Assembly: GCF_001311825.1 (NCBI RefSeq)
Contig: NZ_BBCB01000005.1
Span: 21,825 to 85,824, forward strand
Length of the DNA stretch: 64,000 nucleotides
Direction: 5' to 3'
Source: Salidesulfovibrio brasiliensis JCM 12178
Lineage (GTDB): Bacteria > Desulfobacterota > Desulfovibrionia > Desulfovibrionales > Desulfovibrionaceae
The position numbers and the translations under genes were made by a program. Each line of letters starts with the position of its first letter. Positions within the stretch are counted from its first letter, which is position 1. Of this stretch, positions 30,886-39,415 are shown one piece after another. The notes below the pieces were generated by a model. It saw nothing but the letters and a program-made list of their open reading frames with translations. It ran no database searches and was not told the origin of the DNA.

Positions 30886-32996
30886 TTATATTTTTTCCTG
30901 AATTTCCTTCGTGGGTTGCTCGCACTGTTCGCAGGAGTCTGCCGTGCGGTCGTAGCAGGTCAGTCCGCAGCGCATGCAGCGGCACATTTCGTACTGCGCC
31001 TGCTCGGTGTTCAGCGCCCCCTCGACCTCGGCGAATGTGCAGACCCTGTCTTCGCCGTCGCAGAGGTGCGGCATGGTCGAGCGGTACTTCACGTTCACGT
31101 TTTCCACGTCCTTGAAGAGCGTGTAGGGGATCATTTCCCGTTGCAGGCGCTTGGGAACGGCCAGTTCGCCCTCGGTGAGCAGCTGGTGGATGCTCCGGGC
31201 GGCCTTGCGGCCTTCTCCGAGCGCGGAGATTACGAGGTCCGGGCCGAGGTGCGCGTCGCCGCCTACAAAGACGTTGGGGACCGCTGTCTGGAGGGTGTCC
31301 GGGTCGGCCGCCACGGTCCGCCATTTGGTGGACTCGATGGGGCAGGACTCGGCCTCGTCGTACAGGCAGTTGAGGTCAGGCTTCTGGCCGATGGCGAGAA
31401 ACACCGTGTCGCATTCGATGAGCGTCTCGGAGCCTTCGACGGGAACGGGGCGGCGTCTGCCGGACTCGTCCGGTTCGCCAAGCTCCATCTTGAGGATTTC
31501 AAGGTGCGTCACCCGGCCGGAATCGTCCGTGATGAACCTGTTGGGCGAGGAGAGCATCTGGAACTTGATGCCTTCATCGTCGCAAGCCTCGATTTCTTCT
31601 TCATTTGCGGGCATTTCCGCACGGGTTCTGCGGTAGACCATGGTGACGTCCGCGCCCATGCGCAGGCTGGTTCGCGCGCAGTCCACCGCGGTGTTGCCGC
31701 CGCCGATGACAATGACCTTTTTGCCCACCTCGCTTCCGCGCCGAGGCCGACCTTGGTCAGGAATTCGATGCCCGCCATCACGCCCTTGGCGTCCGCGCCC
31801 TCAATAGGCAAGTGCGTGCTCTGCCAAGCGCCGATGCCGAGGAAGAAGGCCTCGAAGCCTTCCTCTTCCAGCGAGGTGACGCTCACATCGCGCCCGAATT
31901 TGGTTTCGGAGCGGACCTCGATGCCGAGGTCGAGGATGCCCTCGATCTCCCAGTCCAGTACGGCGTTGGGCAGCCGGTACTCCGGGATGCCGTAGCGGAG
32001 CTGGCCGCCAAGCTTGGGCATGGAGTCGAAAATTGTAGGTTCGTGCCCGAGGCGGCGCAGAAAATAGGCGCAGGAAAGACCGGCGGGGCCACCGCCGACA
32101 ACCGCCACCTTGCGGCCGGTGTCAGGCAGGCAGCTTACGGGCTGGCGTTCACCGGAGTTGAGCTCCCAGTCCGCGATATAGCGCTTAATCATGTTGATGC
32201 CCACCGGGTCTTCCACGTGCTGCCTGCGGCACTGCGATTCACAGGGGCGCGGGCAGACGCGGCCGATGGAAAGTGGCATGGGGATGCGTTCGCGAATGGT
32301 TTCGAGCGCCCCGGCAAGGTCGCCGCGGCTGGCCTGTTCGATGTAGCGCGGGATGTTGATCTGGCCGGGACAACGCTGGCGGCAGGGGGCGAGACAGTCG
32401 GTCTCAAGGTTCAGGTGGGTAAGCCGTGAGGAGAGGCTGACCAGCGAGATGACCCCGCGCGGGCAGGCTGTGACGCAGGAGCCGCAGGCCACGCAGTGGT
32501 CGGGATGGACTACCGGATAGCCGTTCGGACCCATGCGGATGGCGTCGAAGGGGCAGGCGGTGACGCAGGAGCCGTAGCCGAGGCAGCCCTCGGGGCACAT
32601 CTTGGAGCCGGTGTAGAGCATGGCTTGAGCGCGGCAGTCCTTGGCCCCTTCGTATTCATAGACTTCTTCTGCGCGGTCGCCGCCGGTGCAGTCTACGAAA
32701 GCCAGCTTCGGCTCGGCCACCTTGAGTTCTATGCCCATGACCTCGGCCACATTCGCGGCCACTTCAGGGCCGCCGATGACGCAGACGTCGGAACCGGCTT
32801 TTCCTTCCACCACGCCACGGGCTGCGCCGTTGCAGCCTGGGTAGCCGCACGCGCCGCAGTTCGCCCCTGCGAGCACGCGCTCCACCTTTTCGATGCGCGG
32901 ATCTTCATAGACGTAGAAAATCTTGGAGGCCGCCACGAGGACGATTGCCGCCGTAAAGCCTATGCCGAGAAGGACCAGTACCGATGATACAATCAT
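30886..32996 (-). CDS. rnfB: RnfB fused to a GltD/NfnB-like NAD(P)H flavoprotein (one apparent frameshift)
   Basis: Residues 1-30 are the RnfB membrane helix, 45-75 its Fe-S domain (GANCGACGYPGCNGAA) and about 130-175 two 4Fe-4S motifs (CLGYGSCVTAC, CVACGSCVTAC). Then a GltD/NfnB-type module starts: cluster cysteines LETDCLAPCRQRCPGQINIP and CPRPCESQC, FAD motif VAVVGGGPAGLSCAY, NAD(P) motif VIVIGGGNTAVDCA with MVYRR, and a C-terminal Cys-rich tail (CRCMRCGLTC, CEQC). Canonical RnfB has only the first part. The frame breaks near 31731; one more G restores EAEVGKKVIVIGGGN. Repaired length 703 residues. Last gene of the rnf operon, 13 bases after the cupin gene. Confidence 0.9.
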
Positions 32997-33009
32997 ATAG
33001 CCATCCGTA

Positions 33010-33369
33010 TCACTGTGGTTTGCTTGAGGCTACGTCGCCAGTGGGTTCGGTTTCCGAGGAGTGGAAGCAGAGCGTCACGGTTCTGATGTCCGCGCGGGTG
33101 CGGTGCAGGGTGCCTTGTGGAACCACCAGCATGTCGCCCGCGCCGAGAACTTCGGTGTGGCCCTCGAAATCAACCTCCAGACGGCCCTGAATCACATAGA
33201 AGGCCTCGTCCGAATCGTTGTGCGTATGCCAGTGAAAGTCGCGGTTCAGGACGCTCAGGCGCATCACCTGATCGTTGATGTCCGCGATCTTGGTGCTCTT
33301 CCAGTCTTCGTCCACTTTGTTGGCGATATCCAGAAGGCTTATCTTCGAAAGTCTTCCCTTTTTCTTCAT
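33010..33369 (-). CDS. cupin-domain protein within the rnf operon
   Basis: 119 residues. Cupin motif 1 is FHWHTHNDSDEAFYVIQGRLE with two His and Glu, motif 2 is GDMLVVPQGTLHRT with the third His, so a metal site is likely. No signal peptide, hence cytoplasmic. It sits between rnfA and rnfB with 10- and 13-base gaps, an unusual insertion. Whether it is a small enzyme or an assembly factor cannot be told. Confidence 0.88.
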   Translation of the reverse strand: MKKKGRLSKISLLDIANKVDEDWKSTKIADINDQVMRLSVLNRDFHWHTHNDSDEAFYVIQGRLEVDFEGHTEVLGAGDMLVVPQGTLHRTRADIRTVTLCFHSSETEPTGDVASSKPQ

Positions 33370-33379
33370 TGCTGCTCTC

Positions 33380-33955
33380 CTAGGCGGCCATGCCCTTGAA
33401 GGCGAAAAAGGCCAGCGACATGAGCCCGGCCATTATCAGCGCCATGGGGGTTCCCCGCAGGGCTATGGGGATACGGACCATGTCGAGGCGTTCGCGGATG
33501 CTTGCCAGCACCACCAGCGCGAGCATGAAGCCCGCGCCCGAAGCGATGGAATAGACCACGGTCTGCACCAGCGTGAATTCCTCGCGCTGGCAGATGATGG
33601 CGATGCCGAGCACCGCGCAGTTAGTGGTAATGAGCGGCAGGAAAATGCCAAGCGAGTTGTAGAGCGGTGGAACCATTTTCTTGAGGAAAATTTCCACGAA
33701 CTGGACCAGCGAGGCGATGACGAGGATGAAGGCGATGGTCTGCAGGTAGCCGAGATCGTTGGGCGCGAGCAGGTTTTTTTGCACCAGCCAGGTGATGGTC
33801 GCGGCCATGGTTGCCACGAACACCACCGCGAATCCCATTCCGATGGCCACGCCTGTTTCCTTGGACGTGCCGATGAACGGGCAGTTGCCGAGATACTGGG
33901 CGAGGACGATGTTGTTGACGAATATCGCCCCGATGACGAGCAGGAAGTAATCCAT
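33380..33955 (-). CDS. rnfA: Rnf complex membrane subunit RnfA
   Basis: 191-residue integral membrane subunit with six helices. The cysteines in LGNCPFIG and TTNCAVLG, which with those of RnfE hold an intramembrane iron-sulfur centre, are present. Paralogous to RnfE. Follows the DUF2059 pair after 15 bases. Confidence 0.95.
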   Translation of the reverse strand: MDYFLLVIGAIFVNNIVLAQYLGNCPFIGTSKETGVAIGMGFAVVFVATMAATITWLVQKNLLAPNDLGYLQTIAFILVIASLVQFVEIFLKKMVPPLYNSLGIFLPLITTNCAVLGIAIICQREEFTLVQTVVYSIASGAGFMLALVVLASIRERLDMVRIPIALRGTPMALIMAGLMSLAFFAFKGMAA

Positions 33956-33970
33956 GCCTTCTCTCCCTAT

Positions 33971-34480
33971 CTAGAATTCAATGCCGTGTTCATGCAGGCG
34001 TTCGCGGATGCGCTCCAGGCCCTTGGCCATGATGGGCGCGCCCGAGCGCTGCATTTCCTCGGTCATCTGGCGGTACATCTTGCCCTGCAGGGCCACCTGT
34101 TTGCGCCAGACCGGGCTTTCATAAATGGCGATGAGTTCCTTTATTTCCTCATGCGTGAAGTTCCTGTCGTACATCCCCACGAATATGGCCATGGTCGTGT
34201 TCATCAGATCATTGAAAATCTTCTGGATTTCTTCTTCAACCGCTGCGGTGGCCTCTTCGGACATATCCGGATGCTTGTGGCGCAGCTTGGAGACGATGCC
34301 GTCGATGTTAGGCCGAATCAGGTCAGGCAGCGACGCGGTGGCGCCCGTCAGTTCCAGCATCTTTTCGATGTCCTTTCGTTTGGCGTCGTCACTGGCTGCG
34401 CAGGGCAGTGCGAGAACGAGAACGAGAGCGGCAGCGGTGATCGCGGCGAGTGTATTTTTCAGCGGGGAGTTATTGGACAA
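33971..34480 (-). CDS. secreted DUF2059-like protein (second of pair)
   Basis: TTG 34480 (MSNNSPLKNTLAAITAAALVLV) gives a proper signal peptide ending near CAASDD and lies just behind GGAAGAAGG on the minus strand, overlapping the stop of the preceding gene by 11 bases. The longer frame upstream has no good start. The mature part is helical, with NRNF-type FTHEEIKELIAIYESPVWRKQ, the DUF2059 signature. DUF2059 proteins are periplasmic and of unknown function. Located inside the rnf operon between rnfE and rnfA. Confidence 0.8.
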   Translation of the reverse strand: MSNNSPLKNTLAAITAAALVLVLALPCAASDDAKRKDIEKMLELTGATASLPDLIRPNIDGIVSKLRHKHPDMSEEATAAVEEEIQKIFNDLMNTTMAIFVGMYDRNFTHEEIKELIAIYESPVWRKQVALQGKMYRQMTEEMQRSGAPIMAKGLERIRERLHEHGIEF

Positions 34481-34964
34481 GACCTTCTTCCTCCAGTCGT
34501 TTGCGAATGCGCTTGTCAGCCTGTTGCGCAAAGACGTTTGCCCAGCCCCGGGCCAGCATCATGCCGTCCTGGGAAATCTCCGGGCGTTTCTTCTTGAGCT
34601 TTTGCCACGTGTCCGAGGAGTAGAACTCCAGAAGCACCGTGACGTCTTCCTGTGTAAGATGCGGCATCCACGCCTCGGCCATCATGTCGGCCAGCTTGGG
34701 CAGGCTCTCCTCAAGCTCGGCGTCGATGCTTTCCTCCACGATGGCGCTGACCTGATCAGCATGCTCCGGGACAGCCGCGGCGTAGCGTTCGCGGGCGACC
34801 TTCTGCATACGGTCGATGACCACACGGACCATGTCGAGCTCACCGGAGAGCTTGAGCATGCGAATGACGTCGGCGCGTTCCGGAGCCTTGGCCTGCACGG
34901 CGGCGGCAAGGCAGAGCGTGAGTGCGAGCGCGAGTGCGAGGTGCTTTGCGAGAGATCGAATCAT
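34470..34964 (-). CDS. secreted DUF2059-like protein (first of pair)
   Basis: ATG 34964 (MIRSLAKHLALALALTLCLAAAVQA) gives a signal peptide; AGGAACATTG precedes it. The mature protein is helical, with LTQEDVTVLLEFYSSDTWQKLKKK matching the same signature as the next gene. The two share this pattern but otherwise differ, so they are an old duplication. It starts 8 bases after rnfE. Probably periplasmic, on the side of RnfG and the decaheme cytochrome. Confidence 0.8.
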   Translation of the reverse strand: MIRSLAKHLALALALTLCLAAAVQAKAPERADVIRMLKLSGELDMVRVVIDRMQKVARERYAAAVPEHADQVSAIVEESIDAELEESLPKLADMMAEAWMPHLTQEDVTVLLEFYSSDTWQKLKKKRPEISQDGMMLARGWANVFAQQADKRIRKRLEEEGLVQ

Positions 34965-34972
34965 CAATGTTC

Positions 34973-35647
34973 CTATTTCAGTGGGGTGTTGCACATGCCG
35001 CAGGCCTTGCAGTCGTGCTTTGGCCCTTCTACGGCTTCAAGGCCTTTGACGCCGCGCTGCCAGTTGGTCAGCGCGTTCATGGCGGCCAGTACCAGTCCGA
35101 GGCACACGAAGGCGCCGGGTGCTTCTATCATGAACGTGAACGGCTCGAAACCGCTCCACATGACGGATTTTCCGAACAACGTGCCGTACCCGAAGGTTTC
35201 GCGCAGTGCACCGAGGAAGGTCAGGGAGAGGGCAAAGCCGATGCCAAGCCCCAGCCCGTCGGCCGTGGACATCAGGACCGTGTTCTTGGACGCGAACGCT
35301 TCGGCCCGGCCCAGAATGATGCAGTTAACCACGATGAGCGGCACGAAGATGCCGAGCTGCTGGTACAGTGGATATGCGAACGCCTGCATCAGAAGTTCCA
35401 CGCAGACCACAAGCGAGGCCGCGATGACGATGAAGCAGGCGATGCGGACCTTGCTGGGGATGATGTTCCTGAGCAGCGAGACGAAGACGTTGGACAACGT
35501 CAGCACGAATATGACCGCCAGCCCCATGCCGAGGCCGTTGTCCGCGGTCTTGGTCACGGCCAGCACGGGGCAGAGGCCGAGCACCAGCCTGAACGGCGGC
35601 AGGTCGCGCCAGAGTCCTTTTGAAAATTCTTTCCAGAGCGTGCTCAT
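34973..35647 (-). CDS. rnfE: Rnf complex membrane subunit RnfE
   Basis: 224 residues, six helices, with the paired cysteines in LGLCPVLAV and VNCIILGRAEAF that match RnfA. The C-terminal extension KGLEAVEGPKHDCKACGMCNTPLK carries three more cysteines (CKACGMC), not usual in RnfE, and could bind a metal on the cytoplasmic face. Nine bases separate it from rnfG. Confidence 0.94.
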   Translation of the reverse strand: MSTLWKEFSKGLWRDLPPFRLVLGLCPVLAVTKTADNGLGMGLAVIFVLTLSNVFVSLLRNIIPSKVRIACFIVIAASLVVCVELLMQAFAYPLYQQLGIFVPLIVVNCIILGRAEAFASKNTVLMSTADGLGLGIGFALSLTFLGALRETFGYGTLFGKSVMWSGFEPFTFMIEAPGAFVCLGLVLAAMNALTNWQRGVKGLEAVEGPKHDCKACGMCNTPLK

Positions 35648-35656
35648 GCGACTCTC

Positions 35657-36247
35657 CTAGGACCCGAATTCGGACGGGATTTTGTCCTTGATTTCATTGA
35701 ACGTCTTGATGGCGTGGTTCACTGCGGCAACCGCACCCGTTGACGAGACAGTGGCCCCGGAGACCGCGGCGATGTCTCCGCCGCCGGACTTGAGCGCCAC
35801 GTCGTCGAGCGGGTGGCTGACGAACTGGTTGCGAAAGTCACCCTCGGTGATGCGCGTACCCACGCCGGGCGTTTCCTTCATGGTGGTCACGCCGATGCCT
35901 GCCAGCTCGTTCTTGCCGCCCTGATCGACCGCGAAGCCGACCATGATGCCGAGGTCGCCGCCGAAGCCTTTGCCGAAGGATTGGAAGGCAACGCCAACCA
36001 GCTTGCCGTCCTTGCGGGCAGGGAAGACGATGTGTTCCTGCCCCTGCGCGTCGGCGATGCGCGCCCTGTCCTTGACCGGGTTGTTGTCGATGTCGGAAAA
36101 AATCTGGTTCAGGGCCGGACCCTGCACGTAGGTCAATTCCTGCTCTTCAACTCGTTGCGCAGTGGCGTCGCGGATGGTTGCCAGCGTGAAGCCGGAAGCG
36201 CCGCAGATGAGCGAGAGCACGAGAACCATTCGAATCATTTCCATCAT
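35657..36247 (-). CDS. rnfG: Rnf complex flavoprotein subunit RnfG
   Basis: 196 residues. N-terminal anchor (residues 3-22) then the periplasmic FMN-binding domain with SGATVSSTGAV, whose threonine takes FMN covalently in the family. ETPGVGTRI is the other conserved stretch. The start overlaps the rnfD stop (ATGA). Confidence 0.95.
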   Translation of the reverse strand: MMEMIRMVLVLSLICGASGFTLATIRDATAQRVEEQELTYVQGPALNQIFSDIDNNPVKDRARIADAQGQEHIVFPARKDGKLVGVAFQSFGKGFGGDLGIMVGFAVDQGGKNELAGIGVTTMKETPGVGTRITEGDFRNQFVSHPLDDVALKSGGGDIAAVSGATVSSTGAVAAVNHAIKTFNEIKDKIPSEFGS

Positions 36248-37203
36248 GCCTTGACCCTCCCTGTGCCGAACGGCTTGGGCGCGATGCGCTCCAGAAGCGG
36301 GGTGGCGAGCTGAGCCAGAAGCAGCGCAAAGGGCACTGCGTCGGGGTACATGCCGTATTGCCTGATGAGCATGGTCAGGATGCCTCCCATGAGGCCGTAT
36401 GCGATCATGGGAACCGGAAGCACCGGCGAGGGAGCCGGGTCCGTTGCGAGAAAGAACGCGCCGAAAAGGGTGCCGCCGCCGATGAGGTGGAACGTGGCCG
36501 AGGCGTTGGTTCCATCGCCGGTCAACTGGAAGACGAGTGCTGCCAGCGCGATGCCGCCGATGAAGGCCACGGGGATTTCAGGGCGGATGATGCGCCGGGA
36601 GAGCAGATACAGCCCGCCGAGCAGTATGGCCCCACTCTGGGCAGCACCGAGGCCGCCGATTTGTTCGCCGAGGAGCATGTTCGTGGCGCTGATGTCGCTG
36701 ACCGCCTGCAGGCCGAAATAGTGCAGCTCGTGCAGCGGGGCCCTTAGCGGGGAGTCGAGCATGGTGGTGTACGGGTCCATGAAGGTCCCCCACGAGATGC
36801 GGCAGGTGGTCCAGCCGACCAGCGCCGCGCCGAGCGGGTTGCCGCCGTTGCCACCGAAGATCATTTTGCCGAGGATGATCGACGCTGCCGCTCCGCTGAC
36901 CACCAGCCACCACGGGGCCGATGCCGGGAGCAGGAAGGCGTAAAACAGGCCGATGAGCACGGCGGTGCCGTCGTCAACCGCGCTTCTTCGTTTGATGGCC
37001 TTCCAGCACACGGCTTCCGTGAGCACGGCCACGGCGCAGGAAAGGAGCATCACCCGCGCGGCAGGCAGGCCGAAGTGCCAGACTGCCATGATTGCGGCAG
37101 GCATGAGCGCGAGGATGGTCTCCAGCGTCATGCCCTTGAAGGTGCGGCCGCAGTGGACGTGCGGCGGCGAGGCTACGGTCAGCAGTGGTTCTATGGGTTT
37201 CAT
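36244..37203 (-). CDS. rnfD: Rnf complex membrane subunit RnfD
   Basis: 319 residues from ATG 37203 (MKPIEPLLTVASPPHVHCGRT), many helices, with family landmarks FGGNGGNPLGAALVGW and ATNMLLGEQIGGLG. In most RnfD/NqrB a threonine in a (S/T)GAT-type motif carries FMN; here the matching stretch reads MLDSPLRAPL, with no evident threonine. That may mean loss of one covalent flavin. Overlaps rnfC and rnfG by 4 bases each. Confidence 0.93.
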   Translation of the reverse strand: MKPIEPLLTVASPPHVHCGRTFKGMTLETILALMPAAIMAVWHFGLPAARVMLLSCAVAVLTEAVCWKAIKRRSAVDDGTAVLIGLFYAFLLPASAPWWLVVSGAAASIILGKMIFGGNGGNPLGAALVGWTTCRISWGTFMDPYTTMLDSPLRAPLHELHYFGLQAVSDISATNMLLGEQIGGLGAAQSGAILLGGLYLLSRRIIRPEIPVAFIGGIALAALVFQLTGDGTNASATFHLIGGGTLFGAFFLATDPAPSPVLPVPMIAYGLMGGILTMLIRQYGMYPDAVPFALLLAQLATPLLERIAPKPFGTGRVKA

Positions 37204-38375
37204 GATGCCGGTGCCTCCTCGATTTCGCACGCTCCCTTGAGAAGGGTTATCTCCTGTTTGGCGAGCCTGATATATTGGAGGATGGGCCGTCTGGTGGGGC
37301 AGAAGTAGCCGCAGATGCCGCACTCCATGCAGGAAAAAATGTTGTAGCCCTCACAGCGCTCGAACAGCTTGAACTCCGAGGCCTTGCTCAGCAGATCGGG
37401 CCGAACGCGTGACGGGCAGCGTCTTGCGCATTCGCCACAGCCCACGCAGGCCGAGTCACCGGAGTGCATGAAAAGCCCTTCGGGGACCACGTGGACTGCG
37501 TTTGTCCGCTTGTCCGTTCCCTGTTCAAGGTTGCAGGCGGTGCTGCCTGTCATCAGACCGCCGAAGACGATTCGATCCCCTTGCGAGGCCGTGGTGCCGG
37601 TTTCGGCAAGCAGGGTGGCCGCCGTGGTGCCGAGGGGAACCATGGCGGCGCGCTGGCCGAGCTGGCAGATGACATTGGTGTACGGGCGACCTGATTCGAC
37701 GATGCGGCCCGCGATATACAGGTCTTCGAGGGTGACGATGCAGGCCGATGTCGGCGGAGTGCCGTTGACGGGCTCCTCGCCGGTGACCGCGCGGATTACC
37801 ATTGGGGCCATCCCGTACGGGTGGCGGGCCGGAACAAAGGTCACGCTGCAGTCCGCGAATGCGACCACCTTGGTGCCTTTGGCTGCGGCCAGCACGGTGC
37901 GGCTGGGCTGGACGATGTTCTTGATCGTTTCCAGCCCGAGCTCCACGGCCTTTCGGTGGTCGTTCATAAGCGGGGCAAAGATGCCGTGCCCCGGTTCGGG
38001 CGGAACGGCATTGACGATCAGCAGTGGGGCGGTGCGGATGGACGCCGTGTTCATGCCCATGCGGGCGAGCCATTTGAGCAGCTCCGGCGAATCTGAGGGC
38101 ACGCTTTCGCGTTCCACCGTCTTGGTTCCAGTGGTCCTGATCTCGATGAAGGTATCGGTGACCGCCTCTACCGTCCCCGAGACACCGCTGTGCAGGTCGC
38201 CGGTGCCTGCTCGCGTGGATGACGCGATGCGGGTGCCAGTCAGCACCTCGTCTCCTGCCGCCACCACTGGATCATGGCATTCAAGTCCGACGCGCAGGAG
38301 CGGCGGAGTGGGGATGGTGCCGAGCGGACCGGTGTCGAGCGTTCCGAGTCGGAAATCGTATCTGTCCATGGTCAT
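37200..38375 (-). CDS. rnfC: RnfC-type subunit lacking the glycine-rich FMN/NADH loop
   Basis: 391 residues. The N-terminal barrel-like region, SLBB-type fold and two C-terminal 4Fe-4S motifs (CVGCGECARRC and CMECGICGYFC) mark it as RnfC. Canonical RnfC has GxGGAGFPTHVK followed by INGAECEP for FMN and NADH. Here the glycine loop is absent (LARMGMNTASIRTAPLLIVN) and AECEP reads AVPPEP. The frame is intact throughout, so this is not an indel artefact. ATG 38375 or ATG 38369 may start it; GGGA precedes the first. Confidence 0.9.
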   Translation of the reverse strand: MTMDRYDFRLGTLDTGPLGTIPTPPLLRVGLECHDPVVAAGDEVLTGTRIASSTRAGTGDLHSGVSGTVEAVTDTFIEIRTTGTKTVERESVPSDSPELLKWLARMGMNTASIRTAPLLIVNAVPPEPGHGIFAPLMNDHRKAVELGLETIKNIVQPSRTVLAAAKGTKVVAFADCSVTFVPARHPYGMAPMVIRAVTGEEPVNGTPPTSACIVTLEDLYIAGRIVESGRPYTNVICQLGQRAAMVPLGTTAATLLAETGTTASQGDRIVFGGLMTGSTACNLEQGTDKRTNAVHVVPEGLFMHSGDSACVGCGECARRCPSRVRPDLLSKASEFKLFERCEGYNIFSCMECGICGYFCPTRRPILQYIRLAKQEITLLKGACEIEEAPAS

Positions 38376-38388
38376 GCGTCCCGTGATC

Positions 38389-39127
38389 CTACTGTATATG
38401 GCATTGGTAACATGCATCCTTGCCGTATGGTCCAGTGCCAGCCTTTTCATGGCACCCCTGACACTGCTGATGGAATGCTGCCACGCGGGACGGCACGGAG
38501 TTGGAAACCGGTTCGCTGTGGCAGTCCGCGCATGGCGTGTAATCCACCTCGTCCGCCGGAGCCGGGAGCCGCTTGTGGCAGAAGCCGCAGTTGCGATAGC
38601 TGTCGCTGAAATCCTCTTCGTGACAGTTTGCGCAGCGTTCGTGTGCCGCATTCATCAGCGAGGGGATGCCGGAGTCCGTTTCCTCATGGCAGTTGGAGCA
38701 CTGCTGGGGTTCGTCCTCTATGTCGGTGTCGTGGTGACAGTCGGTGCAGTCCGAGGTGTATTCGTCCACGTGCAGGTCATGGTCGAAGGGGGAAATGTCC
38801 GCGCGGGGGTGGTGGCAGCTCGCGCACTGTTGCGGAGACATGTTCAGCTCCGTGTGTTCTTCCAGATACTGGGCGCTGAACTTGGCCGGGTGGCAGTCCG
38901 TGCACCGTGGCGGGTTGGGGTCCTCGCCGCTGGTGTGGTGGCAGTCGCCGCAACGCATGTCGCCCATGTCCGCGTGTTGCTGATGGGTGAACAGAACGTT
39001 GCCGCCCTTGCTTTCAAGAAGGACTTTCACGGGCGGGGACTGGGACTGCCGGGACGACGTAGCCCGCGACTGCGGCTATGAGCATGACTACCGTGATGAT
39101 GGAGATTGGCAGGTAGCGTTTCTGCAA
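38389..39127 (-). CDS. decaheme c-type cytochrome of the Rnf complex (one apparent frameshift)
   Basis: Ten CxxCH haem sites (CGDCH, CTDCH, CASCH, CTDCH, CSNCH, CANCH, CGFCH, CADCH, CQGCH, CYQCH) in about 210 residues. Desulfovibrio Rnf operons are headed by such a periplasmic cytochrome. The haem part is open only from GTG 39030 and has no signal peptide in frame. Just upstream, TTG 39127 reads QKRYLPISIITVVMLIAAVAG, a good signal anchor, in another frame. Removing one C near 39031-39038 joins them (VPAVKVLLESKGG). Fourteen bases before rnfC; first gene of the operon. Confidence 0.9.
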
Positions 39128-39262
39128 GAAGGCACCCCCGATATTTTGACTGATTATCGTTTTGTAGCTGAAAACACGGAATTTTGTCCACCTCTTTCCC
39201 TAAAGCCCGGCCGCTTTCGCCGATTATTTGTCCAGTCGTTTGAGAAGATGCGAAAAATCTCG

Positions 39263-39291
39263 AAAAGTGGAGTTTTGGCCTCCACTTTTTT
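39263..39291 (+). terminator. hairpin with T-run in the rnf/phoA divergent region
   Basis: Arms AAAAGTGGAG (39263-39272) and CTCCACTTTT (39280-39289) with two more T. There is no upstream plus-strand gene, so it either shields phoA from transcripts leaving the rnf side or stops a short leader RNA. Confidence 0.5.
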
Positions 39292-39333
39292 CGTAACGCC
39301 ATCGTCAAACAGGCGTTTCGTTACCTTGTGTCT

Positions 39334-39351
39334 TCGTCATAAACCTGTCGC
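39334..39351 (+). promoter_or_regulatory. possible PhoB box upstream of the alkaline phosphatase gene
   Basis: TCGTCATAAACCTGTCGC matches 14 of 18 positions of the Pho box CTGTCATAAAACTGTCAC, with half-sites 11 bases apart. A -10-like GATACT sits at 39360-39365, at about the right distance. The downstream gene is the expected target. Confidence 0.5.
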
Positions 39352-39415
39352 CAACGATTGATACTCACTCTCTTAGTTGTAAATCCGTAACTACAGTATT
39401 TCTGGAGGAAACATC

